Below are positions 25,298 through 35,686 of a stretch of DNA of 64,000 nucleotides, one piece after another. Every line of letters begins with the position of its first letter. Within the stretch, counting starts at the first letter, position 1. Origin of the DNA: Legionellaceae bacterium (lineage in GTDB: Bacteria; Pseudomonadota; Gammaproteobacteria; Legionellales; Legionellaceae); NCBI GenBank assembly GCA_018061965.1, contig JAGOTG010000001.1, forward strand, positions 328,155 through 392,154. Reading direction: 5' to 3'. The notes under the pieces were generated by a model. The model did not search any database. It was given only the letters and a program-made list of their open reading frames with translations, and was not told where the DNA came from. The translations under genes were made by a program, and so were the position numbers.

Positions 25298-27460
25298 ATG
25301 ATGGCGAAAATTACGAAAGAAATCAAGTTTGGTGCGCATCTTTTGGTTTTAGAAACTGGGGAAATTGCACGTCAAGCTGATGGGGCGGTTTTTGTTTCGA
25401 TGGCTGGGACGCAAGTTTTGGTAACCGTTGTAGGCAAAAAAGACGGGGCAGAAAAAAACAGTTTTTTCCCTTTGATGGTAGTTTACCAAGAAAAATTTTA
25501 TGCCGCAGGTAAAATCCCTGGTGGATTTAATAAGAGAGAAGGTCGTTTGAGCGAAGAAGAAACCTTGCGTTCACGCTTGATTGATCGTCCGTTGCGTCCG
25601 TTATTTCCTGAAAACTTTATGAATGAAGTGCAAATTATTGCAACAGTGATGTCATTAAACCCAGAAGTCCCTGCTGATATTCTGGCGATGATAGGTGCTT
25701 CAGCTGCTTTGTCAATTTCAGGCATTCCATTCGAAGGTCCCATTGCTGGTGCGCGCGTTGGGTACCAAGATGGCATCTATTTACTTAATCCCGGTCCAAC
25801 AGCGTTAGAAAATTCTGCGTTGGATTTAGTGGTAGCTGGTACGGAAGATGCTATTTTGATGGTGGAATCAGAAGCACAAGAACTCAGTGAAGAAGTGATG
25901 CTGGGCGCTGTGCTGTTTGGACACGAAATGATGAAGCCGGTTATTCGCTTAATCAAAGAATTGGCTGATGAGACAGGAACACCAGCCTGGCCTAGCATAG
26001 AAGCACCTAATGAAGACGAATTATTAGAACGTGTTAAAGCAGTTGCGCTGGCGGATGTGGCGAAAGCTTATGCTGTCAAAGACAAGCAAACTCGTTATCA
26101 AAAACTGGGGGAAATGCGCCAATCAGCCTTGGCTACGATGCAAGCAGATCACCCTGATTGTTTAGCAGGTCGTGTTTCAGCTCAAATCGACCTTTTGGAA
26201 AGAAATCATGTGCGCCAATTGATTCTTGACGGTGAGCCGCGTATCGACGGGCGTGATAACCAAACTGTGAGACCAATTGCGATTCGTACCCATGTCCTAG
26301 ATCGTGCACATGGTTCGGCATTATTTACTCGTGGTGAGACTCAAGCCATTGTGGCGGCAACTTTGGGGAATGATCGTAGTGCGCAGATTATAGATAGTGT
26401 GGCTGGCGAATACAGAGATCGATTTATGCTGCATTATAACTTTCCTCCTTATTCAGTAGGTGAGACTGGGATGATAGGCAGTCCCAAACGACGTGAAATT
26501 GGTCATGGATGTTTGGCAAAACGTGGCATGAAGGCGGTATTACCGACTGCACAAGAATTTCCTTATGTCTTACGCGTGGTGTCTGAGATTACAGAATCCA
26601 ATGGATCAAGCTCTATGGCGACGGTTTGTGGGACGAGTTTGGCATTGATGGATGCAGGTGTACCCTTGAAAGCACCAGTAGCAGGGGTTGCAATGGGCTT
26701 GATCAAAGAAGGTGATCGCTTTGCTGTTTTGACAGATATTCTGGGTGATGAAGATCATTTGGGCGATATGGACTTCAAAGTGGCAGGTACTTGGAATGGT
26801 GTGACCGCCCTACAGATGGATATAAAAATTAAAGGCATTACCCAAGAAATTATGGAAAAAGCGCTTGACCAAGCATTACATGGCCGACGCCATATTCTAG
26901 AAGTGATGAGCCATGCTTTGTCTGAACATCGTGACGAATTGTCTCAACATGCACCGCGCATTATCACCATGAAAGTAGCAGAAGATAAAATTCGCACAGT
27001 CATTGGCAAAGGCGGCGCAACCATCAAAGGCTTGATTGATAGTACTGGTGTGTCGATTGATATTGATGATAGTGGCACAGTACAACTCTTTTCTCCCAAT
27101 CTGGAAGCATTGGAAGAAGCTCAACGTCAAATCAAAGAATTGGTTGCTGAAGTTGAAGTAGGTCAAACTTACCACGGTAAAGTTTCTAAAATTGTTGATT
27201 TTGGAGCGTTCATTAATTTATTACCTGGTAAAGATGGGTTGCTACATATTTCACAAATTTGCTCAGATCGCTCGCAGAAAGTTGAGGATGTTCTGAAAGA
27301 AGGCGATCCAATCTCAGTGTTTGTTGCTGGGATTGATAAACAAGGCCGTGTGAAATTAGAGTGGAAAGACAAGCCTGGTGCACCAACTCAAGAAGAACTA
27401 GCTGTAGACAATGCTATTACTTCTAAGGTAGACGCTGAGGATGATTTGCCAGAAGCGTAA
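25298..27460 (+). CDS. pnp: Polyribonucleotide nucleotidyltransferase (PNPase)
   Basis: PNPase degrades RNA phosphorolytically from the 3' end and is part of the degradosome. The start at 25298 follows GAGG at 25288-25291; an adjacent ATG at 25301 is equally possible. The product of 720 residues shows two RNase PH domains (about 10-140 and 310-440), a KH domain ([16 protein letters not shown]) and an S1 domain ([20 protein letters not shown]). A longer frame from 25238 runs through the terminator hairpin and is rejected. Confidence 0.97.
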   Translation: MMAKITKEIKFGAHLLVLETGEIARQADGAVFVSMAGTQVLVTVVGKKDGAEKNSFFPLMVVYQEKFYAAGKIPGGFNKREGRLSEEETLRSRLIDRPLRPLFPENFMNEVQIIATVMSLNPEVPADILAMIGASAALSISGIPFEGPIAGARVGYQDGIYLLNPGPTALENSALDLVVAGTEDAILMVESEAQELSEEVMLGAVLFGHEMMKPVIRLIKELADETGTPAWPSIEAPNEDELLERVKAVALADVAKAYAVKDKQTRYQKLGEMRQSALATMQADHPDCLAGRVSAQIDLLERNHVRQLILDGEPRIDGRDNQTVRPIAIRTHVLDRAHGSALFTRGETQAIVAATLGNDRSAQIIDSVAGEYRDRFMLHYNFPPYSVGETGMIGSPKRREIGHGCLAKRGMKAVLPTAQEFPYVLRVVSEITESNGSSSMATVCGTSLALMDAGVPLKAPVAGVAMGLIKEGDRFAVLTDILGDEDHLGDMDFKVAGTWNGVTALQMDIKIKGITQEIMEKALDQALHGRRHILEVMSHALSEHRDELSQHAPRIITMKVAEDKIRTVIGKGGATIKGLIDSTGVSIDIDDSGTVQLFSPNLEALEEAQRQIKELVAEVEVGQTYHGKVSKIVDFGAFINLLPGKDGLLHISQICSDRSQKVEDVLKEGDPISVFVAGIDKQGRVKLEWKDKPGAPTQEELAVDNAITSKVDAEDDLPEA

Positions 27461-27473
27461 TACAGTCAGTCCC

Positions 27474-27512
27474 ATGCCATTCCCGCTTGCGCGGGAATGG
27501 CATCGCTTTTTA
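27474..27512 (+). terminator. Strong terminator after pnp
   Basis: ATGCCATTCCCGC (27474-27486) pairs perfectly with 27491-27503 around a TTGC loop, followed by CGCTTTTTAG. The 13-base GC-rich stem and T run fit an intrinsic terminator. The stem wording also resembles common intergenic hairpin repeats. Confidence 0.85.
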
Positions 27513-27660
27513 GGTTTGTGCTTTAGGCTCAAATTCACGATAAAAGGCGTTCAACCCAAAATACAAAACATACCGATATCCGGCTTTTTTCTCATAGTGC
27601 TGACATTTCTTGGCATCCAGAGATATAAAAATGGAACATCGCGTAAACCTAGGATTTTCT

Positions 27661-28416
27661 ATGAAACATAAATCTGCTCGATTTGGTATTTATTTGTTAC
27701 CAAACTTATTTACGACAGCCAGTTTGTTTGCCGCGTTTTATTCCTTGGTTGCTTCTATGAAAATGCAATACGAAGCAGCTGCTATTGCGATATTTATTGG
27801 AATTATCACCGACGGTTTAGATGGCCGCATTGCGCGTCTTACCAATACTGAAACTAATTTTGGAGCAGAGTACGATAGTTTGTCAGATATGGTTACCTTT
27901 GGTATCGCGCCGGCCTTGCTAATGTATGGATGGATTTTACACCAATTAGGTAAAGTGGGTTGGTTGATTGCTTTTGTATACTGCGCTGCAGTGGCATTGC
28001 GATTGGCGCGCTTTAATACGCAATTAGAAACCGCAGATAAACGTTATTTCCAAGGATTAAGCTCAACGCTAGGCGCTGCGAATGTGACCGCTTTTGTTTG
28101 GCTTTGCCAACTCAATGATTGGAGTAATGGGTTTGTAAAGATTTTTGCGGCTTGTCTTGCTGTTTGTGTGGCAGTCTTGATGGTTTCAAATATTCGGTAT
28201 CATAGTTTTAAAAAGCTGGATTTCAAAGGCAAAGTCCCTTTTTTGTATGTACTGATATCAGTCCTATCTTTTGCTGCAATAGCATCCGATCCTTCATCAG
28301 TTATTTGGATTATCACGGTGGTCTACGCAATTTCTGGGCCGTTTCAAACCTTAATGACCGTTCATCGGGTGCGTAAACAACGTCGCCTATTAAAGCAACG
28401 AAAAAGACGTCAATAA
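27661..28416 (+). CDS. pssA: CDP-diacylglycerol-serine O-phosphatidyltransferase
   Basis: The enzyme makes phosphatidylserine, the precursor of phosphatidylethanolamine, at the inner membrane. The CDP-alcohol phosphotransferase motif is complete: DGLDGRIAR, then G and the two aspartates of AEYDSLSD. Several membrane helices follow and the C-terminus is basic. I chose the ATG at 27661 because AGGA lies a suitable distance upstream and MKHKSARFGIYLLPNLFT matches the family start. The product is 251 residues. The earlier frame from 27610 adds unrelated sequence. Confidence 0.92.
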   Translation: MKHKSARFGIYLLPNLFTTASLFAAFYSLVASMKMQYEAAAIAIFIGIITDGLDGRIARLTNTETNFGAEYDSLSDMVTFGIAPALLMYGWILHQLGKVGWLIAFVYCAAVALRLARFNTQLETADKRYFQGLSSTLGAANVTAFVWLCQLNDWSNGFVKIFAACLAVCVAVLMVSNIRYHSFKKLDFKGKVPFLYVLISVLSFAAIASDPSSVIWIITVVYAISGPFQTLMTVHRVRKQRRLLKQRKRRQ

Positions 28417-28756
28417 TATTTGGCGTCTACTTCGTTCCTGATATGTCAAGGGCGTTCAATTAATGATTAACACTGTTCCCGTTCGTAGACTCTTCTTGAA
28501 GCTTTGACGCAGAATATGCTTCGATACGGAGCAAGTCCTGCGAGGTTTTTTTTAAAGATATATGCGCTAAGTCACTGTTTAACTTCTTTTTAAATGAGTC
28601 GCTGTTTTAAAAGCTGTGTTTCGGGGGCCTGTCATATTAGTTACTATTTTCCGTGCTCGCAAGCTCCGCGCGCAAAATAGTAACCAACATGCCACCCCTC
28701 AATGGAGATCAATCTGGATTGAAGGGGAGCGCCATGGAGGCAGCTTAATCTTAAAT
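28417..28756. repeat. Gene-free 340-base stretch with two palindromes
   Basis: No gene is supported here. GTTACTATTTT (28640-28650) pairs perfectly with 28674-28684 around a GC-rich loop, and CCCCTCAAT (28695-28703) pairs imperfectly with ATTGAAGGGG (28717-28726). The loop stretch 28653-28672 (GTGCTCGCAAGCT then CGCGCG) recurs in inverse orientation at 52867-52886. It is probably a dispersed repeat lying between the convergent pssA and npr. Confidence 0.55.
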
Positions 28757-29026
28757 TTATTCTTCTTCAAAAAAACGCTGTTGAATCAAATTCACCAGCG
28801 CTTTTTCCATGCTTTCTTCGTCTGGGCCATTCATCTGCAGGGTTAAAATACTGCCTTGTTTGGCAGCAAGCATCATAACACCCATGATGCTTTTGCCATT
28901 AATGGTTTGCTGGTCTTTGGTGACTTCTACTTGGCTCTGAAAACGCGCTGCAGTTGAAACGAATTTTGCAGATGCTCGCGCATGTAGCCCTAGCTTGTTG
29001 ATAATGGTAATAGTGATAGTTCGCAT
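28757..29026 (-). CDS. ptsO: Phosphocarrier protein NPr (HPr family)
   Basis: The 89-residue product is a complete HPr-fold protein with the phosphorylated histidine H15 in GLHARASAK and the S46-region motif NGKSIMGVMML. Linked to hpf and without carbohydrate PTS genes nearby, it fits the nitrogen-type NPr, which relays phosphate within the regulatory PTS-Ntr. The gene follows hpf by 9 bases on the minus strand, a part of the usual rpoN-hpf-ptsN-npr cluster. Confidence 0.85.
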   Translation of the reverse strand: MRTITITIINKLGLHARASAKFVSTAARFQSQVEVTKDQQTINGKSIMGVMMLAAKQGSILTLQMNGPDEESMEKALVNLIQQRFFEEE

Positions 29027-29035
29027 AGATCCTAC

Positions 29036-29320
29036 TCAGCTTCTTTGCTTTTCTTTATGTTTCACCAATTGTTTTTCCAATCTATCCATAAGCTCATCAA
29101 TTGCTGTGTACATGACAGAAGATGTGGCACTGGCATGCCCATCGAAACCGTTGACAGCGATGGTTGCTTCGGCAGTTTGCTGCTCTCTTTCAACTGATAA
29201 AACAACTGTTAGAGATATGATATTCGAAAAATGCTGGGTCAATTTTTGTGATTTTTTATGAATATAGTCTTTTAAAGCTTGAGTAAGCTCTATATTTTTT
29301 CCACTGATTTGAGCATTCAT
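29036..29320 (-). CDS. hpf: Ribosome hibernation promoting factor (short HPF)
   Basis: The 94-residue product has the S30AE/HPF fold, with MNAQISGKNIELTQALKDY at the start and EQQTAEATIAVNG and MYTAIDELMDRLEKQL further on. The short form lets ribosomes dimerise together with RMF or lowers translation at stationary phase. It has GGGAGAAC before the ATG and is translated ahead of ptsO. Confidence 0.9.
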   Translation of the reverse strand: MNAQISGKNIELTQALKDYIHKKSQKLTQHFSNIISLTVVLSVEREQQTAEATIAVNGFDGHASATSSVMYTAIDELMDRLEKQLVKHKEKQRS

Positions 29321-29428
29321 AATGTTCTCCCGTTAGAATGTACTGAGGACATTCTAAGGGATCTCAACAGAAATGCATACAAGAATAGAAATAATATTTT
29401 GATGGTCTTAATAGACCTTGGATAATAA

Positions 29429-29593
29429 TTATTTAACTTTCTTTTCTTTAAAAAGTACGTGTTTACGCACTACGGGATCGTACCGCATAAATTCCATCTT
29501 TTCTGGCTTGTTACGGGAATTTTTAAATGTGGTAATAAAATATCCTGTTCCCGCTGTGGATTCCATTTTAACGATGTTTTTTGCTTTAGCCAC
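29429..29593 (-). CDS. rpmG: 50S ribosomal protein L33
   Basis: This 54-residue product was found by translating the minus strand upstream of hpf. It begins with GTG, preceded by AAGGGGAATTTTAA. It shows [20 protein letters not shown] and [19 protein letters not shown], the whole L33 pattern. It lacks the four zinc cysteines, so it is the C-minus type. It pairs with rpmB immediately upstream, the order conserved in most gammaproteobacteria. Confidence 0.93.
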   Translation of the reverse strand: MAKAKNIVKMESTAGTGYFITTFKNSRNKPEKMEFMRYDPVVRKHVLFKEKKVK

Positions 29594-29610
29594 TTAAAAT
29601 TCCCCTTAAA

Positions 29611-29847
29611 TTAAATTTTTTCGCCTTGCGCGCGTAAGCGTTGCAATACTAGGTCAATACCTAATTTATCGATGGTACGCATGCCACGAGCACTGAGTTT
29701 AAGAGAAATAAAGCGATTTTCACTTTCAACCCAATATCTGTGCGTCTGAATATTAGGTAAGAAACGTCGTTTTGTTTTATTGTTAGCATGTGACACACGG
29801 TTGCCTGTGATGGGGCGCTTGCCGGTGACTTGACATACTCTTGACAT
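29611..29847 (-). CDS. rpmB: 50S ribosomal protein L28
   Basis: The 78-residue product begins [20 protein letters not shown], the defining start of L28, and has the [10 protein letters not shown] and [16 protein letters not shown] segments. It is the first gene of rpmB-rpmG and follows a good ribosome-binding site. L28 is a late 50S assembly protein. Confidence 0.97.
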   Translation of the reverse strand: MSRVCQVTGKRPITGNRVSHANNKTKRRFLPNIQTHRYWVESENRFISLKLSARGMRTIDKLGIDLVLQRLRAQGEKI

Positions 29848-30173
29848 AGTTGTACTCCAAATTGGATATTTCGCTCAAAATTTAACTAAAAAACGTAGTA
29901 ATCTTGCGAATTTAATCTGAAAGGCGATATTTATATCAAATTCACCGGATGGATGCAAGAAATATTAGCAGGTTACTGGACAAGAGTATAGATTTGTTAA
30001 TGGTAATGGTGATTTTTGAGACTTTTGATAAGAGAGGACTTTTTTGATTGTTCAAATTTGGTCGCCCTGAGGTTGGCCGTACTACCCATCTTTGTCATTA
30101 TTTGCTACCCTACAGCGCTTGTTAAAAACAAGGGATATCAACAGGATTGAGTTTATATAACAAGGAGCATTTT
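29848..30173. other. Gene-free stretch between divergent rpmB and orphan gene
   Basis: These 326 bases must hold the promoters of rpmB on the minus strand and of the orphan on the plus strand. I can support only the AAGGAG ribosome-binding site at 30162-30167. Candidate minus-10 and minus-35 hexamers are too many in this AT-rich sequence to choose from. Confidence 0.5.
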
Positions 30174-30998
30174 ATGGAAGATCGTAGCGACGCAGGCACT
30201 ACAGAATTGAGCGATTTAATTTCAATATGGGCGAATGCTTGGGCAAAAGAAAAGGGGGCACGTGGTATTGCATGGGTAGAACATACCAAAGCTGCTGCGG
30301 AGGCACGTTTGAAATGGAAAATGGGTGGGCATACCAAAGCTCAGCAACATGGGTTGACCTTGGTTATTTCGGCAGTTGCGGATGTTGTGTCTGAAACAGC
30401 GGAGATGTCACCTCCTCACGACCCAATCACACTGCTTTGTGAGCCTGGCAAAAGCATTGTAACGGAAGCACGTAGATTACAAGAACAACATTTCGCAGAT
30501 GTATCTTGCAAAATTGCCTTGTCAGGCAATGTCGTTTTATTCTGTACCGAGAAAGTAGATCCTAAATTGGATACAAGACCCGGTGCCCATAATAAATGGG
30601 TCATTGGCATTCAAACGGTAATGGCTGATCTGCAACGGTTTGCGGCTTTAGATGATGAAAAAATTATTTCTACTCACGATAAAGACCGGATCCAAGGTGC
30701 CATGAATGGTTATACAATTGATGCTGAGATAGTTTCGTGTGTGTTACCTCCTTTTGAAAGATTGCTCAGTCCTACTCAAGAGGTTACTGAGGGTGAGGAG
30801 AAAACGAGTGAACTGAGCGCTGTTAACGTTCCGAGCGTGAAGCCCCCTCCTCAAAACGCTGGTTTCTTAGCAAGATTTGGTTTCAAAGGTACTCAGGGGA
30901 AAGGTGTGCCAGTCAATACACAATCTCAGACTGTCCCTCCTGTTATAGAAAGTACCACTACATTAGGAATGGGCAGTAATGGTGGTGGTACCGCATAA
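30174..30998 (+). CDS. Orphan protein, unknown function
   Basis: The start at 30174 follows AAGGAG with 7-base spacing, and gives 274 residues beginning MEDRSDAGTTELSDLISIWA. I do not recognise it. The first 200 residues are mixed helical and contain two similar short segments (EHTKAAAEARLKWKM and GHTKAQQHG). The last 65 residues are rich in Pro, Thr and Gly and probably disordered. There is no signal peptide or membrane segment. It is a lone gene in the style of effector genes, but nothing beyond context supports that. Confidence 0.45.
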   Translation: MEDRSDAGTTELSDLISIWANAWAKEKGARGIAWVEHTKAAAEARLKWKMGGHTKAQQHGLTLVISAVADVVSETAEMSPPHDPITLLCEPGKSIVTEARRLQEQHFADVSCKIALSGNVVLFCTEKVDPKLDTRPGAHNKWVIGIQTVMADLQRFAALDDEKIISTHDKDRIQGAMNGYTIDAEIVSCVLPPFERLLSPTQEVTEGEEKTSELSAVNVPSVKPPPQNAGFLARFGFKGTQGKGVPVNTQSQTVPPVIESTTTLGMGSNGGGTA

Positions 30999-31361
30999 CA
31001 CCGAATGGCACTAAGGACGATTTATCTGTGAGGAGAGCGTTAGCGAAGCCTGATGGCTTATGCTTCGAGACGGTGTAAACGCCTCCTCAGCACAAACGGA
31101 TCGCGCCACATTCTTTAAGAACCGAGCCATTGAACGGTATGTGTTCAAATGTGAGGCGTAGTAATGTGAGATACCCTCGTTCCAATGTATTCAAAGCCTG
31201 GCGTGTATTATGGCTGTTTTCCAGCACTTTGTTCATTATGATTGGACTTGAGTAGACTGATAACCAAACCTATTATCTTGCATTAAAAGATGAACCATAC
31301 CGTACAGATATCGACCAGTCAAATTAGATTTGAATTATTGCAGATTGGCTGAGAGCTTGAA
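30999..31361. repeat. Gene-free 363-base stretch with an imperfect inverted repeat
   Basis: GTGAGGAGAGCGTTA (31029-31043) pairs imperfectly with AACGCCTCCTCAGCAC (31078-31093), with TGCTTCGA in the loop region. No gene or terminator can be supported in the rest. Confidence 0.4.
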
Positions 31362-32090
31362 CTAAAGATCGCCATACAACATTTGCAAGATACCGATTGC
31401 AGTGATGGCGGCGGTTTCTGTTCTTAAGATCCTAGGTCCCAAACAAATACCTTGCACCTGATGTTGTTCCGCATAGGTTAATTCTTGTGGACTGAATCCG
31501 CCTTCTGGTCCAACTAATAGCGCTAATTCAGCAGAATATTCTGGAATCTCTGGCCAAGATTGCTGTGCTTGGGGCGATAGCATCCATTTAAATTGTGCGC
31601 CAGAGTGCTGGAGGAAGTGCTCGAATGAACAGGTAGGGTGGATGGTTGGAATATGATTGCGTCCCGATTGTTCGCAGGCAGAAATGCTAATGGCTTGCCA
31701 CTGATGCTGTTTTTTTTCTAGACGATTGGCATCTAAGCGCACGACACTGCGGTCAGTCACTATGGGCGTAATACTGGCAACGCCTAATTCTACTGCTTTT
31801 TGAATAATCCATTCCATTTTATCCCCTTTGGCAATGCCTTGCGCAAGATGAATTCCTCTAGGGGATTCGCGATTGACCAGGGTAACCTTTTCAATGCAGA
31901 CTTGGATGCGCTTTTTATGTATAGAAGTGATGATCGCTTGGTACTCGTAGTTATCCCCACAAAATAAGGTGATGTTCGCGCCCTCCGGTAAGCGTAAAAC
32001 TAAGCCGACATGTTGTGCGCCGGCTTCTGATAGAGTCAGCGTTTGGCCCAATTGGTAATGGCCTGGTTGGTAGATTCGAATGGTTCGCAT
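31362..32090 (-). CDS. rsmE: 16S rRNA (uracil-1498-N3)-methyltransferase
   Basis: RsmE methylates U1498 of 16S rRNA using S-adenosylmethionine. The 242-residue product shows the trefoil-knot signature [16 protein letters not shown] and the following [13 protein letters not shown], as well as the [12 protein letters not shown] segment. It is divergent from fumC, whose start lies 80 bases away on the plus strand. Confidence 0.93.
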   Translation of the reverse strand: MRTIRIYQPGHYQLGQTLTLSEAGAQHVGLVLRLPEGANITLFCGDNYEYQAIITSIHKKRIQVCIEKVTLVNRESPRGIHLAQGIAKGDKMEWIIQKAVELGVASITPIVTDRSVVRLDANRLEKKQHQWQAISISACEQSGRNHIPTIHPTCSFEHFLQHSGAQFKWMLSPQAQQSWPEIPEYSAELALLVGPEGGFSPQELTYAEQHQVQGICLGPRILRTETAAITAIGILQMLYGDL

Positions 32091-32169
32091 GGTGGGTCAA
32101 AAAAGTCGTACATCTACTAAGTTTATGTTAAACTGCGACGTTTTTATAGACATGCTGGGAGAAATAGTG

Positions 32170-33561
32170 ATGACAACTAAAGTGCGTTCAGAAACCGATA
32201 GCATGGGTGCTATTGATGTGCCGGCAGACAAATATTGGGGTGCTCAGACTGAGCGTTCTTTGCATCATTTCCATATTGGTCATGACCGCATGCCCCTGGA
32301 ATTGATTCATGCGTTTGGAATCTTAAAAAAAGCGACGGCTTTGACCAATCAAAGTTTGGGAAAACTGTCGGCAGAGAAAACTGCTTTGATTGTAACCGCG
32401 GCAGATGAAGTGTGTAGTGGACAACTCGATGCCCATTTCCCACTCCATGTTTGGCAAACGGGAAGTGGTACGCAAACGAATATGAATGCTAATGAAGTGA
32501 TTTCGAATCGCGCTATTGAATTGGCTGGTGGACTAATGGGTTCAAAAAAACCTATTCATCCCAATGATGACGTCAATATGTCACAGTCATCTAACGATAC
32601 GTTTCCAACTGCGATGCACATTGCAGCTGCTGTGAGTATTCGCCAGAAACTGATGCCAGCTGTACAAAAACTCCGTGATGGATTAGCGCATAAAATGCGT
32701 GAATTTCAAGATGTGATCAAAATTGGACGCACTCATTTGCAAGATGCTGTCCCAATGACTTTGGGACAAGAGTTTTCGGGCTATGTCGCACAGCTCGATG
32801 CCTGTTTGCGTCGTTTTGACTATGTTCTACCTGAAGTTTATGAGTTGGCTTTGGGCGGAACGGCAGTGGGTACTGGATTGAATGCGCCGCCTGAATTTGC
32901 TGTGCGAGCTGCAGAGCAAATCGCAGTGTTGACAGGATTGCCGTTTTGTTCGGCGCCTAATAAATTTATGGCTTTGGCGGCGCACGAGCCTTTGGTTATG
33001 GCGCATGGGGTGATGAAAACCTTGGCTTGTGCTTTGATGAAAATTGCGAATGATCTGCGCTGGATGGGGTCAGGTCCACGTTGTGGTTTAGGCGAGCTGT
33101 CTTTACCGGAAAATGAACCAGGCTCATCGATTATGCCCGGCAAAGTCAATCCTACCCAGGCAGAAGCGATGACGATGGTCTGTACGCAAATAATGGGTGC
33201 CGATGTGGCAGTGACCATAGCAGCTAGTCAGGGCAATTTTGAATTAAACGTCTTTAAACCTGTGATCATATTTAATGTATTGAATTCCGTTAATTTACTG
33301 GCAGATACATGTACTTCTTTTTTAACCTTTTGTGTGGAAGGGCTGCAAGTTAATCGCAAGACTATTGAGCATTATGTGCAAAACTCTCTAATGCTGGTGA
33401 CTGCTTTGAGTGAGCATATTGGTTATGATAAATCAGCGACGCTTGCAAAAACCGCTCATCATGACGGTCTATCCTTGAAAGAAGCTGCTGTGAAATTAGG
33501 GTTTTTGACTGCAGAAGATTTTGACCGTTGGGTAAAACCGGAAAACATGATCGGAAATTAA
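32170..33561 (+). CDS. fumC: Fumarate hydratase class II
   Basis: The iron-independent fumarase converts fumarate and malate in the TCA cycle. I chose the ATG at 32170 with GGGAG upstream, giving 463 residues that begin [20 protein letters not shown]. The superfamily signature [11 protein letters not shown] and the substrate-binding [14 protein letters not shown] are intact. An in-frame start at 32080 would overlap the divergent rsmE and is rejected. Confidence 0.95.
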   Translation: MTTKVRSETDSMGAIDVPADKYWGAQTERSLHHFHIGHDRMPLELIHAFGILKKATALTNQSLGKLSAEKTALIVTAADEVCSGQLDAHFPLHVWQTGSGTQTNMNANEVISNRAIELAGGLMGSKKPIHPNDDVNMSQSSNDTFPTAMHIAAAVSIRQKLMPAVQKLRDGLAHKMREFQDVIKIGRTHLQDAVPMTLGQEFSGYVAQLDACLRRFDYVLPEVYELALGGTAVGTGLNAPPEFAVRAAEQIAVLTGLPFCSAPNKFMALAAHEPLVMAHGVMKTLACALMKIANDLRWMGSGPRCGLGELSLPENEPGSSIMPGKVNPTQAEAMTMVCTQIMGADVAVTIAASQGNFELNVFKPVIIFNVLNSVNLLADTCTSFLTFCVEGLQVNRKTIEHYVQNSLMLVTALSEHIGYDKSATLAKTAHHDGLSLKEAAVKLGFLTAEDFDRWVKPENMIGN

Positions 33562-33568
33562 TATTGTT

Positions 33569-34255
33569 ATGCGAACTATTAAAAGTTTTGTATTGCGTGC
33601 GGGGCGTTTAAGTCCCAGGCAACGGCTTGGGTTGGAGCAAGTTTCACCCAAATATCAACTTGATTTGGCCGATCAACCTTGGAATTGGGAGTCGTGTTTT
33701 GGTCGTGCTGCAGATGTCATAGTCGAAATTGGCTTTGGTATGGGACAGACATTGTTGACTACGGCTGAAGCGGCACCGCAGAGTAATTTTCTGGGGATTG
33801 AGGTTCATCGTGCCGGAATTGGTAATTTGGCGATGGGGTTGCATGAGCATCAGATTGAAAACGTGCGCATTGCCCCGTATGATGCCGTGGCGGTCCTGCA
33901 GCATGGCATTGGTGCAGAGACTTTGGCAGGAGTGAATATTTTTTTCCCTGATCCCTGGCCCAAAGCACGGCATCAGAAACGCCGGTTGATTCAACCAGAA
34001 TTTATCCGCCTACTGGTGAGTAGACTCAGGCCAGGAGGTTGGTTGCATTTGGCAACTGATTGGGAAGACTATGCCAGTCAAATGTTAGAAGTGTTATCAC
34101 AGCATCCTGATTTGGTGAATCTTGATCCGGATGGGGGTTATATTGCTAGGCCAGAATCTCGTCCTCTGACGAAATTTGAACAGAGGGGATTGAATTTAGG
34201 GCATGCAGTATGGGATTTGATGTTTTCAAGGTCGTTTGACAATCCGCTAGTTTGA
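33569..34255 (+). CDS. trmB: tRNA (guanine-N7)-methyltransferase
   Basis: TrmB methylates G46 of tRNA. The 228-residue product has the SAM loop VEIGFGMGQ (about residues 52-60), the NIFFPDPWPKARHQKRRLI segment with the catalytic DPWPK, and the C-terminal ATDW pattern. It follows fumC by 7 bases and may be co-transcribed with it. Confidence 0.93.
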   Translation: MRTIKSFVLRAGRLSPRQRLGLEQVSPKYQLDLADQPWNWESCFGRAADVIVEIGFGMGQTLLTTAEAAPQSNFLGIEVHRAGIGNLAMGLHEHQIENVRIAPYDAVAVLQHGIGAETLAGVNIFFPDPWPKARHQKRRLIQPEFIRLLVSRLRPGGWLHLATDWEDYASQMLEVLSQHPDLVNLDPDGGYIARPESRPLTKFEQRGLNLGHAVWDLMFSRSFDNPLV

Positions 34256-34291
34256 GCCCCAACGCGCTGATTTTCGAGCATCGAAGCACAA

Positions 34292-34316
34292 AAAATTGCA
34301 GGACTGCAATTTTGGA
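34292..34316 (+). terminator. Hairpin after trmB
   Basis: AAAATTGCA (34292-34300) pairs perfectly with TGCAATTTT (34305-34313) around GGAC. The stem is short and AT-rich, so termination is likely to be weak. Further on, CCCGAAAG (34329-34336) and CTTTCGGG (34379-34386) form another inverted pair of unclear meaning. Confidence 0.45.
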
Positions 34317-34510
34317 CGCTACCTATAGCGCCCGAAAGGTGAGAGGCCAGGGAGGGACTCGAGTCATTAAATAAGCGCTTTCGGGCCAAGATAGTAGACT
34401 TGCCAACAGACCTTGAGAATAAGAAAAAATCAATTGATGGTTGCACAAAATGGGAAGACCCCATAAAATCATCCACTATATAAATAATTTTTTGATATGG
34501 AGCAATATGC

Positions 34511-35686
34511 ATGGGTTGGAATGAGCCAGACAATGATAGAGATCCGCGGAGTGGTAAATCACAACAACCGCCTGATTTGGATGAGGCTTTAAAACAACTC
34601 ACAGCGAAGTTGAAAAAGTTTTTTATTAAATCCAAGCTTAGTAACTTTAATGGTTCCTCTTCGAGTATACCTCCAAAACAGTCGGTCAAAGGTGAAAAAC
34701 TCTTTGCTTCGGGTTTTGTGGCTTTGATTTTTATCTTATGGGCTTTGTCAGGGATTTTTATTGTAGATCCTGCTGAGCAAGCGGTTGTCTTACGCTTTGG
34801 GAAATACATCAAAACGGTTGGGCCCGGTCCACATTGGATTCCTAGACTGGTTGAATCAAAAGTTGTTCTAAATGTCGAGCGCGTGTCTGATTATTCATAT
34901 TCTGGCCAGATGCTGACAAAAGATGAGAATTTGGTTTCGGTTGCGGTCGCAGTGCAATACCGTATTGGAGATTTGCAAGATTATCTGTTTAATGTTGCAG
35001 AGGTAGAAGAAAGCCTACAACAAGCCACTTCTAGCGCATTACGGCAAGTGGTAGGTACGACCACATTGGATCAGTTGATTACCGAAGGGCGCGATGCCTG
35101 GGGCTCCAATGTCTATGATTCCTTGATTAAAACGCTAGCGCGTTACAAAACGGGTATCGTGATTGTGAATGTGTCTCCGCAGCCTGCGCGTGCGCCGGAA
35201 AATGTGCAAGAAGCTTTTGATGATGCGATCAAAGCTCAAGAGGATGAAAAGCGCTTTAAAGAGCAGGCTCGTGCATACGCGGCGCGCGTGATTCCCACTG
35301 CGGAAGGGAATGCCAAACGTATCACGGAAGAAGCAAAAGCTTTTGCGCAGCAAACTGTTTTATATGCGAAGGGTGAGACCGCAGAGTTTTTGCAATTGTT
35401 GCCTGAGTACGAGAGAAACGCTTTTGTTCTGCAAGAAAGGATGTATTTGGACACTATGGAACGTATTTTAAAAAATAGTTCAAAAGTTGTGGTGGATGGA
35501 AAATCTAATTCATTGTTGTATTTACCTTTGGACAAATTGATGGCAAATCCAAGCGCTGTAAGACCGGATGTCAAAACGTTTGCCCAATCTACCGAATCTA
35601 GCAACGCAGCTACTGATCGACCTGCCCCAATTCTGGAAGGAAGGATGCTAGTCAGACCGACTGTACAAGAAGGGAGCGCCGACTGA
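34511..35686 (+). CDS. hflK: FtsH protease modulator HflK
   Basis: HflK is an inner-membrane SPFH protein that forms, with HflC, a cage around FtsH. The 391-residue product has a Gly/Pro/Asp-rich cytoplasmic N-terminus, one membrane segment (about 72-92), and the SPFH domain with AEQAVVLRFGKY. GGAG precedes the ATG. The last base of its stop codon is the first base of hflC. Confidence 0.94.
   Translation: MGWNEPDNDRDPRSGKSQQPPDLDEALKQLTAKLKKFFIKSKLSNFNGSSSSIPPKQSVKGEKLFASGFVALIFILWALSGIFIVDPAEQAVVLRFGKYIKTVGPGPHWIPRLVESKVVLNVERVSDYSYSGQMLTKDENLVSVAVAVQYRIGDLQDYLFNVAEVEESLQQATSSALRQVVGTTTLDQLITEGRDAWGSNVYDSLIKTLARYKTGIVIVNVSPQPARAPENVQEAFDDAIKAQEDEKRFKEQARAYAARVIPTAEGNAKRITEEAKAFAQQTVLYAKGETAEFLQLLPEYERNAFVLQERMYLDTMERILKNSSKVVVDGKSNSLLYLPLDKLMANPSAVRPDVKTFAQSTESSNAATDRPAPILEGRMLVRPTVQEGSAD

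Noticed and set aside
27461..27609. A short frame running through the pnp terminator region
   Set aside because: The sequence is dominated by the perfect 13-base stem and T run of a terminator.
32838..33218. A 126-codon minus-strand frame
   Set aside because: It lies entirely within fumC in antisense and has no recognisable feature.
34138..34812. A 224-codon open frame on the minus strand across the trmB-hflK gap
   Set aside because: It overlaps the 3' end of trmB and the 5' end of hflK in antisense and encodes a Lys/Ser-rich sequence with no recognisable pattern or ribosome-binding site.
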